Shown here: positions 18,901-28,900 of the stretch, in pieces | How positions within the stretch are numbered: position 1 is the first letter of the stretch | How the letters are laid out: the number at the start of each line of letters is the position of its first letter | Assembly (NCBI RefSeq): GCF_047663525.1 | Contig: NC_092587.1 | Span: forward strand, 143,646,001 to 143,710,000 | DNA length: 64,000 nt | Source: Anas platyrhynchos | Taxonomy: Eukaryota; Chordata; Aves; Anseriformes; Anatidae | Reading direction: 5' to 3' | Notes under the pieces: model-generated | The model's input: the letters and a program-made list of their open reading frames with translations, nothing else | Databases searched by the model: none | Told to the model about the DNA's origin: nothing | Made by a program: the position numbers and the translations under genes

Positions 18901-21900
18901 GGGAGAAGCACCAAGCTTAAAAATAAATAAGCAAACAAACAAACACATAAATTAGAGGCAGAGAAGCAAGCTGTTCTATCTTAGCTAGCATTCAAAGATG
19001 GAAGAACACTGCTTTACATTCCACTAATTGTACTGCAGATGATTTGCTTCCTGCTTGGATTGAAAGTTATTGTTTATCCAGTAGGAAACCAACCATACAC
19101 AGAGACTAGCTTTTATACCACTAGTCCTGGCTTTACAGGATAAGAATATATTAGCCTATAATGTACAAAATATAAAATTTTTTATAATGATCTATGTCAA
19201 CATGCTCAGAAGGAACCTTATCTTTCCAACAAGGTTAATGATTAATTCTGGAATTTTCCAGAGTTTTGATAACGTTGTATTTCAAACCTGGATTGAAGCT
19301 TCCACTCCCCTGCTGTCTTTGATGATTTATGCAAGCCCTGGCTCAGTGTAGGCTATAGGTGAGGGAGGCTAGAAGCACAATGAGAGAGAAAGTCTAGCCC
19401 TCCATACTCGTAGGATGCAACCAAACCAAGCCTCCAGGCCTGAAGCCATGGGCTTACGCTGGATAACCTGTCTCTGCCTGCCCTCCAGACCAAGCACAGA
19501 CTTAGGCACTGTGTAGGTGGACCAGGAATGTTGTCATGCAGCAGTGTCCCATGGTTAATATTGAAGAGGCAAATCAGTCATGGATCATTTTACAGAAGGG
19601 CCTCAGCACAAGCTGCTGCAAGGGCAGGTGGTATTTATAAGCAGTGTGAGCACAGACTGCATGAAGGCTCACAGTTGAATTATGCACATCTAACCCGTTC
19701 GTGGAGACACAGGGATCATGTCAAAAGCAGGCCACTCAGGGTCCTTCTCTGGCAGGGGCAATACAGGTAGCAATAAAGGGGCAATATAGGTAGGGTCTTA
19801 GGCTGGACATCTAAAAATAAGGAAGCTATTTAAAAAAAAAAAAAAGTTTAAATTGGGCCTCTTGATTCACAATAACCTGTTACTGTGCCAATAACCCACA
19901 GTAATCTGTATTTGCTGCTATTCCTGTTTGCAGTTCGAAGAGCTTTCACGTTCAGTCAACAATGGAACAGTCTTCTACAGCCAGACCCAACCCCAGGTGC
20001 TCAAACAAAATGTTAGTTTCCTTGTTCAATGATAACCTTTAAACAGGTTTGGTGGGCTTTGCAATTTAGTAATAGAACACCAGACTGTACCTCTCATCTC
20101 TGCAATTTCAGAGCAGAATTAAGAGCTAAATAAACTTTTTTTTTTCTTTTTTTTTTTAATACCTAAGGAAACCCTTCACACATAAAGTAGTATAGAGATA
20201 AATATATCAGGGTCAGTACTGCCCCTGCATCCTGCAAGCATTCAGAATAGCCTCCCCCTTCACACCCTCTTTAATTCACTATACCTGTACAATTCCACTA
20301 CAGTGGGAACCTGCTAAACCCAAACCCACGTCAGTATGGCCAAAGAATTGATGGTTCATTTGCACAGGGCAGGGAGAATACTTTCAGTTGCCACACAGGG
20401 GTGAATAGTTAACACGCTGTAAATTCATACCCTGCCTTCATTTATACTAATTTTGCATGTACAGAACCCACAGAAGTAACTCAAAGCAAGAAAGTTAGCT
20501 TGCCTGGAGTGGTTCACAAAGGAAAGTTTGTCATCCACAGAACTGGCAGGAAAGGCAGATTCTACAGAGCCAGTATTTAAAGCATTAGCTCTGCAAGCTG
20601 GAAACATTCCTCAGGTGCAAAATTACAGTAATTTTCTCATTTTGTTCTCTTCAGAACATTCCTGCAGGTCTAATAATTCCAATGCTACTGAACAAACATC
20701 TACACACTGCTTTAGTGGAATAACCAACCACAGTCCTGTGGAACTTGGCCTTTCAATGAAAGCAAGATTTAAAGTTTGTTATCCTCTGCCTCCACACATC
20801 TCATAAGCCTCCTGGCAATCTTGTTTTACATAAACAATGCTATTTAAAAAATTAGAACTAATTATCTTTACAAAGATAATAAAATTACAGAATACACAGA
20901 ACACATAAATTATTCTTGTTTTTCTCACTTATCTGGTCCCAAATTAGCTGCATAGATGCAATTTTACTGGCTCCTTCTGGATAGATAAGATAAGATTCAC
21001 AATCTGTTTAAGAAAATTATGTAAGACTATTGCAGGTATGAATCAGCATTTTCCCCCAAAAATATGAAGCAACTTTACTGTAAGAAATACTTGGTTTTAA
21101 CAAATTGAAACAGTCAGCAGTCAAAATCTTCAATGCTTATTGTTTTATTTATTTTAGGAGGAACTACTACTTCCTATACAGGATGCTTTGCAATTTCTGT
21201 TGCAATTTAGGACCCAGAGGAAAGACCATCAAGACTATTTTATTTGCCAAATGTAGCTAAGACCTCTTGCACAAAATGAAGGGGGATGGCAGAGTGAGAA
21301 CTGGCCTGACAAACATTAACCCCACAGGAGTAGGGAGCTCTGTCAAGGGGTGAGTGCCTCCAGCTAGAAACAGGTGGTGTCGGCCTGTGATGAGTGAGCA
21401 GGTAGTTCAGTCTCTTCAGTACAAAGAGATCAGAAAAACCTTTGTGCATCTGCCTTGGCCAATCTCCAAAATCATTTTCTGCCTAGTCAGGTGATGACCC
21501 AAGAGTTGGATCATAAGACATATTTTCAGAGGACAGAAGGCAGGAATGCATTTGAAGAAACATTGCTTTCTCTGGGGTTTTCCAAAAAAAAGCAGCTAGG
21601 CTTTTCTATAATGTTCTCTCCAGACATCCAGCTTCAGTCAGAGATGGACCTGGAAGGACCGAGCTGTGCAGTATGGCACAGTTTAGGACCAAATGCTATG
21701 GCCACAAGATGGTTTGGCAAGGACTCTCTACAGAAAGGCTCTTCTTGAAGTTGCATGAAACCTCCACCCTGGGCCGTGGCACCACAGGCTTGGGTACCCA
21801 GTTCAGAGCATCCCAAAGTGGATGAGGAAAGAGTGGGACTTATGAGGAGTTTAAGGATGGAAGTTGTGGAAAAGCAGCTTCAAGTGGTTTGGTTATGGAG

Positions 21901-21937
21901 ATCTGTTCTTGGCCAGCAACCTCTGTGAGAATAAGAT
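15971..21937. other. Intergenic region between SULT1C and GCC2
   Basis: About 6 kb of AT-rich sequence with A/T tracts (17,638-17,650, 19,831-19,845, 20,137-20,158) and an ATATAT run near 17,735. Frames are short (up to 107 codons) and show no domain I recognise. No second sulfotransferase copy or exon was found, although mammals carry several SULT1C genes in this block. Confidence 0.5.
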
Positions 21938-22050
21938 GTAGTGCTTAGTGATATGGTTTAGTGGAGGACTTGACTTATTAGTGTTAGGTCAGAGGTTGGA
22001 CTTGGTAATCTTGGAAGTCTCTTCCAACCTAAGTGATTCTGTGATTCTGT
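21938..22050 (+). mobile_element. CR1 3' end fragment, plus orientation
   Basis: It contains GAGGTTGGACTTGGTAATCT, then CTCTTCCAACCTAAG and ends with the tandem octamer-like tail GTGATTCTGTGATTCTGT. This is a typical CR1 3' terminus. The upstream part is diverged, so the left boundary is approximate. Confidence 0.8.
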
Positions 22051-22610
22051 AACAAGGAACTGTCTGCTCCTGCCACAATTGCTTGCCTGCTTATGTTACA
22101 ATATGCAATAAACATACATTATGCATCAGGGAAAAAGAAATAAGGAAATGCTATTGGAGGTATACGTAACTTTTGTGCCTTTAGTCATCATTAGTCATTT
22201 GGATTTTAAAAGAAGAATGACAATAGGAAGATCTGGACAAATACAAATTATTCTTGCGAGAGCAGCATTTTGCCTAACGTGACTCTTTTTTTACAAAAAC
22301 AATAGACATTCCCTCATGGCACCACAATTAATTCAGTGCCATCCAATATCTACCCGGTGAATTGCAAATGGAACAAAGTGCCTAAACCCTTTTCTCCCAG
22401 GAAACTTCTCATTAAAAATCAACCACTTTTCGGGAGAAACATCTCAAGCATTACCAAAGGTGCTTGCACGACTGCGGTAAGAAAGGTGTGCAGTCTGAAA
22501 ACATCGGTGGGCTAACATCGCTCCCCTCAACCAACTATGGAGGAAATGGGTTCCTAATTTAAACTAATGAACTTCAAGCCTTAAAAACTGGCTTCTGTTA
22601 TTTGCCGTGG
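22051..22610. other. Upstream flank of the GCC2 promoter, nothing recognised
   Basis: AT-rich sequence without recognisable genes or repeats. It ends in an abrupt rise of GC content at about 22,680. Confidence 0.4.
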
Positions 22611-22668
22611 TGCGTATACGTGTATATACGGACGTATATATGTGTGTAGATGTGTGTATATGTGTACA
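22611..22668. repeat. Alternating purine-pyrimidine repeat (TG/TA/CG)
   Basis: A stretch of nearly strict purine-pyrimidine alternation made of TATACG, GTATAT and TGTGTG units. It lies immediately upstream of the GC-rich GCC2 promoter. Such sequence can adopt Z-DNA under negative supercoiling; that is known for the sequence class and not shown here. Confidence 0.75.
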
Positions 22669-22839
22669 AATGTAGGAACGCCCCTCCCAGGGGGACACCA
22701 CACCCGACTCCCCTCAGGGCAGCCCGCCTCTGCCACAGCCCCGCCCCCCTCAGCCTCCCGCGGCTTAGGGGGCGGGGCCACGGCGCCCGAGGGGGGCGGG
22801 GCCCAACCCCCCAAGGGGGCGGAGCTCCCGTGCCGGGCC

Positions 22840-22846
22840 TATAAAA
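22840..22846 (+). promoter_or_regulatory. GCC2: TATA-like box (TATAAAA)
   Basis: TATAAAA directly follows a run of GC boxes and lies 117 bases before the GCC2 ATG. If functional it would place the start site near 22,870. A TATA box inside a CpG island of a housekeeping Golgi gene is less common than a TATA-less start, so chance occurrence is possible. Confidence 0.45.
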
Positions 22847-22873
22847 TGAGGGGAGGGGGCGCGCGCACCGCCT

Positions 22874-22881
22874 CACGTGGC
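22874..22881 (+). promoter_or_regulatory. GCC2: E-box / GASE-like element (CACGTGGC)
   Basis: It contains the palindromic E-box CACGTG and, overlapping it, ACGTGGC (22,875-22,881). ACGTGGC is the published consensus of the Golgi apparatus stress response element bound by TFE3. The site is at or just below the inferred start site of a Golgi tether gene. The match is exact but only seven bases long, and the same heptamer occurs in the LIMS1 CpG island at 56,953. Confidence 0.4.
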
Positions 22882-22896
22882 CTGCGGGGAGGGGGG

Positions 22897-22932
22897 ATGA
22901 CGAAGGCGGAAGCGGCGGCGGGGAGGATGTAG
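22897..22932 (+). CDS. Upstream ORF in the GCC2 5' leader, with a terminal start-stop pair
   Basis: An 11-codon open frame (MTKAEAAAGRM) plus TAG lies in the predicted 5' leader and ends 30 bases before the GCC2 ATG. Its last sense codon is itself an ATG directly followed by TAG (22,927-22,932), which forms a minimal start-stop element with A at -3. Start-stop upstream ORFs are known to hold ribosomes and limit downstream initiation. Whether it is in the mRNA depends on the start site. The peptide resembles no known protein and is probably only regulatory. Confidence 0.4.
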   Translation: MTKAEAAAGRM

Positions 22933-22962
22933 CGGCGGCCCTCGCGCCCAGCCGGCTCCGAC

Positions 22963-25900
22963 ATGGAGGTAACGGGGGGGGGGGGAGCGCGCGCCGCTTC
23001 CCGCGCCTGGCGCGCGGCCGTTGTGGGAATGGCGGTTGGCGGCCGTTATCCCTGAGGGGAGGGGAAGGAGGGGGGGTCGCCATTTCGTGATGATGGGGGT
23101 GAGAGGGTCGTGAGGGGTTGTGTGCCTCACAGCCGCCCCTGTGCGTACGGGGGCGGGGAGGTGAAGCGCCACGGGTGGGGTCGGTTAGTGGATAAGCAAT
23201 GGGTTGTGTTTTCTTGCGTGAGGCGTAGTGCTGGGTCTGTGTCTGTAAACAAGAAGGGCATCGAGGGCCTGGAGCACAAGTCCTGTGAGGAGCGGCTGAG
23301 GGAGCTGGGGGTGTTTCTCCTGTAGAAGAAGAGGCTGAGGGGAGGCCTCATTGCTCTCTGCAGCTGCCTGAGAGGAAGGTGTGGGGAGCTGGGGTCGGCC
23401 TCTTCTCACAGGTAACCAGTGATAGGACCAGAGGGAATGGCCTCAGGTTGCACCAGGGGAGGTTCAGGCTGGCAATGAGGAGCCATTTCTGCTCAGAAAG
23501 AGCAGTCAGGCACTGGGACGGGTTGCCCAGGGAGGTGGTGGAGTCACCGTCCCTGGGGGTGTGCAAGGAGAGGTTGGGCCTGGTGCTTGGGGACATGGTT
23601 TGGTGGTGGCATTGGTGGTAGGGAGGTGGTTGGACCAGGTGATCTTGGGGGGCTTTCCAACCTGAGTGATTCTGTGATAAAAAGAACAAGATCATCTGAT
23701 CCTGCAATAGTATGGAGAGAGGTGTGCTGTCATTTTTCTTAAGCAGTACATTCATTGCGTTATCCATAATTATACTGTGCAAGTATACTGCTTGTACTTG
23801 CAGAGGTTAACTAATAGGAATGCTGAAATATTAAGAATGTCAATGTTGACATAGCTCCGTGTACCGTGAAATCTGAAATACAAAAAAGTTTGCTTTTGCT
23901 TCCGCAAAAAGCTCTAGACCATGTGAGAGTCCAGGCTCTCCAGAGAGAGATAACTAAACTGTCTTTGTCCTTGGTCCGTACTTGAACTCCTATTTCTAAT
24001 TAGTCTTTCGTGTTATCTCTCTCAGCTATTTTCTCAAAAATTGTTAGTCAGTCATTATCTGTTTCCAGTTTATTCTTTCCCTGGTTGCCATTACAAGGGT
24101 TTCTTCATAAGAATAAAGAGTAGCAAAATAAAAGTGAAGGATGTGGGTGTGTGTATGCACACCCTCCCCCTCTCTGCATCACACACAAATGCATGCCCAC
24201 ACACACAGCCTTTTCAAATATCTTGTCAGGCCAAAGCTTCTAGTGTTAAGTATATTATGTTTAAAGAATGTATGTTTAAAGAAAACAAGAACATAGTTGA
24301 AGAGTACAATTTGTTCAGAAGTCGTCAAAGTTCGATTTAACTGCTGCTTCTCTACAAGCTTTTTTGGTTTGTACATTTTTAGTAACAAGATAGCGAGGTA
24401 CACTATTTTAACTGCCAGTAAATTAAATGATTTTTCACTAGAGTGACAGCTCTAGATGTCATATAAGTATCTAAGCCATAAGATCATACTGATTTAGTTT
24501 TCAATTCTGCTGTTCTATTGCATTAATCACAATAGAGCTCTCAATTTTTCCTCCATTATCCTACTGATCCTACAAATACTGTCTGTTTTATTGAGTTCTC
24601 ACTATACCAAGTTACTCTCCATGTTTGTAGACTTTCAGTTGATTCCTTTGGTAGTGTACACTTTAAAAAAAAGTTCAGTTCTCCCATCTTACCTCTATTT
24701 TGTTGTAGGTACAAGATGGTGGGCAAGAGATGGTGGCTTCCGCTGTCACACCGGGGTCGGGCAAATCAAAGGTAATCAGACCTCACAAATCTGGTGTATT
24801 TGGCTAGCAGTGATTGAGAGGGTAGCAGCTTAGCATGCTAGCTGTAAATAATAGGAAGATATAAAGGTATTTTTAAACAACTTCATGTCTTCTAGGTGTT
24901 TAAAAAATTGATGTGTAAATGCTAAGCTAAGGCATTTTAGAATGCATGAAACAAAAATTATGTTACTGGTATGTTTACTTTCTGTCATAATAACCAATAA
25001 AATATTAAATAGCATCTAGCTCTAATAGCAGTCTGTTTCATAATGTATGTAGGCTTCTTTGCATATGTTAGAAGTAAATTAAACAATGTTGATGTTAGGT
25101 ACGTGTGCTGTGGTTAAAACACTGTTCAATTTGTTACTCCAAACACTTAAGCCAGTCTACTGAAATATAACCCTTCCTAGCAGAGTTCTCCTTTCTAGCT
25201 GATGCTGCACCTGAAATGATAGAACTGGATAAAACAGCTTCTGTAATTTGGCCTGTTATTGTCCTTAATGAGTGTGCTAAGGCTTTCTCATCCTAAAATT
25301 TCACTCCTTAAAAGTTGGATGCTAAGATGCCCTGTTTTCTGTTTACTTCTGGGCTAGAGGAGTCAGTTTCTGTAATAAGTACTTTTTTCTTTTTTTTTTT
25401 TTTACAGCTGGACACATTGCCCAAAGAAGATCTCATCAAGTTTGCCAAAAAGCAAATGATGCTTCTGCAGAAAGTGAAGTCAAGATGTACAGGTACTTGA
25501 CTGGAGAGAGAATAATTTCTACCTTAATGCTTGGTACTATCTGACTTTTCCTAATTTCACTTTATATTTTCGAGGTAGATTTAAATTCTAGGCTTTTCCT
25601 TTTTTTCTCCTTCCTGTGATTTCCTTATTTTTGTTGGATATAAGGGCTCAAGTCCCTAGAGTGGAGGTATGGAAGAAAAAGCAGCACTGCTTTTGTCAAA
25701 TATTAAATTAACTTAATCGTGTGTGTAACATGATGGAACAGTGTAGAAGTGGGGTTTGCCATTATCTGTTCCACATACCTGTAGCAGGATAGCCTTTAAG
25801 AAAGCAGAGGGGGGGACATCTCTTTTAGCTTTTCCATAATTAGTCCTGTTGAGGAGTGCAGTGGCTTCTTTAGAAATGTTAGCTATTCTGTATTTGATCA

Positions 25901-28900
25901 TTTGCTTCTTTGGACAAGAAATCATAAAATACAGAAAATGAAATTTTGTGTTAATACCTAAAAGTATCCTGAGTATGTCTGTGCTCCCATGTGTTCTCCC
26001 CCTCCTCTCTGTTGTCCCTTTTCCTATAGTGGCTCCCTGCTTGGACTAGTGTCACCTCCCCTTCTTTGGGGTTACAGTCATGCTGGCTGCTGGTAACTGC
26101 CCAGCAAAACAGTAAGGATGGGGATGAGCTATACTGGGTGTTTCTTCAGTGGGGTTATTTGAGATCTTTTTCTCCAACCTGCTGCCTATTTTTAGAGGGC
26201 TAGTAGGAAATGAACGTCTTGTCTCTGTCTTAAATTGGCCATGAAATAGAAGGTAAGACAATTGTCATGGTTTTGTTTGTTGTCTCTCCACCCAAACAAG
26301 GAAGCTTTGTTTCCTCAGGAAATCAGGCTAAACATTAGCACCAGAGAAATAGCACTGAATGCTTGTTCTTTCTGTTAGCCCTTTGTATCACTTGGCAACA
26401 AAAATTGATGGGGTAAGACTTCTCTGACTTAGAGTGATGTTACGTTTTGGATTTATTAGAAATTAGATACTGTGATAAAGCATCAATTCCTGCTTTATAT
26501 GAAAGTGCTGTATTGCTTTTTACTGTTTTGTTTAGAACTAGAGAAAGAAATTGAAGAACTCAAATCTAAAGCAGCTTCTGGAGGAGCTGATGACATTATT
26601 CAGGTAAGAATCCATAATGGGTTTCTGATGTATTGCATAATATTAGCTGAAATAGATCTACAGAAATGACTTGTGATATGTAGTGAACAGCTGTAGAATT
26701 GTTACTCAAATCTGTGATTAATTTTCAGGAATTCAGGATGCTTCCTAAAATCTTTTTTCCTCCTTACTATGTATCTCTACTTTGCTTTTCAGGAAACAGT
26801 TTTTTGAGGAAAAAAAAATATATAGAATAATAATTTCCCCAGTAAGACTTTGTCCTTGTGTAATAGGTTAGGAAGGCTTTTGTTTATCTCAGAATGACTG
26901 CTGTAGAAAGACTTCTAAATGGCTGAAGTCTTTTGAGACAGTCATTTCATAAGATCAGAAATGCAGAATTAAAGTTGCATGTCACAAGAAATACTTTAGG
27001 GAAAATGTAACGAATTATTTTAGTGCCAAGAACATCTGTCTCAAAGTAAGGGTTATAGGCAGCACATCCAAGTGAAAATTGGCAGTGAGGAGGACTTCAT
27101 CAACTGGGGAAATATTTTTAATAATTTGGATTGAGATTTCCCTTCTACAGAAGGGAAGCTTTTTTCCTCCTCTTCCTACATGGTAGTAAAAATAAATCAG
27201 CTCAGCACAACTAAGATTTTGAACAAAACCTATCAAGCGACATCATTGTTCTAGTCTTCCTGTTCTGTATCTGTTCCATTTGGGAAAAAAAAAAAACTTT
27301 TAAGATCAGGCTGGTCTACTTAATTGACAACAGCAAAAAAAAAAAAATCCTGACCAATATGCAACTTCTTACTGCTTTGCAAAAATCATTCAGGCTTCTG
27401 TTGTTAAGGAACCCTTTTTCCAATAATTTCTTTCTTTTTAAATTAGGCTCTCACAGAAAGACTGGATGTTGTGCTTCTGGAAAAAGCTGAAAGTCAGCAG
27501 CAGTGTGTAGCTCTGAAAAAAGAAAATATTCAAAGAAAACAAGAAGCAGAGGTACTGAAATGAATAAAGCATTACTAAAATGTTTCAGAATGATTTTTTT
27601 CTTGCTTTTGTTCGTGTGCTTCATTTCTATTTTAATTTTTCTTCGCTGACCTGTGTTCTGTTACACCTTAAAAGATCTAAAGGTGGCTTATGTAATTTAG
27701 AGGCTACAGAGAACAGATACTTCAGTGTTTTCATTGGACTGACAATAAATGTAAAATCTCTGTATGTACTGGTTAGACCCACAACTGTTCAAAAGTAATT
27801 CAGTCTGTGCTTCAGTAGCCTAGATATGCAATGCCTCCAAATCAACTGTCTTCTTAGGGTAAATAGGAGATTTTAAATTCTGATATTCTTAGGAAGCAGC
27901 CTGTCACCTAAATCATGTCAATAATCTCAGTTAATAATAAAGTGAAAACTCAGTCACATGGAATTGATGAATGGTTTTATATTCTAGCTTCTTCAATATG
28001 ATGTTATAGAGGTAATTTGATCTTTAATACATGATCACAGTAGCTGCTTTCCAAGGAGGCAAACATGATCTAAGACTTAATTCTCGTTTTTCGTTCTGTA
28101 AACAATTTTGTATTCTCTGCGGAGTCTTCTGAATTGAGTTGTTCTAACATAGCTGGTTGTTCAGAAACCATAGCAATTTTTAAAACTAAGGACTCCTAAA
28201 TCTTCTAGTTTGTTATTATAAACAGTTTATTTAGAATTTATGTGCTAAATTATCAGCATTTGATGACTTGTCTGTTTGTTTAGGCTGCAGTGGCCAAGAC
28301 AGAAGAACTGCAGAAGCAACTGGAGCAATCAAATACAGACTCTCTGGAAGAAATAAAAGCTCTGAAGAATGAATTAGTAAATGCACAATCCAAATACGAC
28401 GATGATGTAACAAAGCTGAAAATAGAATTAGAAGAACAAGTGAAAAAACAAACGGAGTTGGTGGAACAGCTTGAATGTCACAATGATAATCAAGAAGAAG
28501 TTAAAAGATTACAAGACAATGTCCAAGAAATTAAATCTACTTATGAGGAGCAAATTTTGTGCTTGACCAAGCAGTTGGAAACTGTGAATGATGACAAAAC
28601 CAAAGAAATTGCAAGTCTGCAAGAAACTATTAAAAGCAATTCTCAATGTTACCATAATGAAATCTTCAGTCTGAATGAAGAGCTTAAAAAATTAAAAATT
28701 GCCCATCAAGAAGAGGTATCAGAGTTGATGCATCGCATTGAAATATCTTCTAAAGAAAATGAAGAAAAGCAAAATCACATAAATCAGTTACAGCACAGTT
28801 TGGTAGAGAAGGACTTAAAAACAGAGAAAAATGTGAAAGATGAAGCGTATGCTTCCACTGACCAGCAAGAACATGACTTGGAGCAGCTAAAAGCAGTAAA

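Larger units (their letters stand above)
22690..23175. promoter_or_regulatory. GCC2: CpG island promoter of GCC2
   Basis: A sharp GC-rich, CpG-rich block in AT-rich surroundings covers the first coding exon and start of intron 1 of GCC2. At least four GC-box (Sp1-type) cores are visible: about 22,738-22,749 (minus sense), 22,769-22,779, 22,791-22,802 and 22,815-22,822. A TATA-like box at 22,840 and a CACGTGGC element at 22,874 follow in promoter order. I infer that transcription starts around 22,865-22,880. Confidence 0.8.

Noticed and set aside
22598-23172. Minus-strand frames up to 161 codons across the GCC2 CpG island
   Set aside because: Pro/Arg-rich translation typical of GC-rich DNA read in any frame; no homology recognised.
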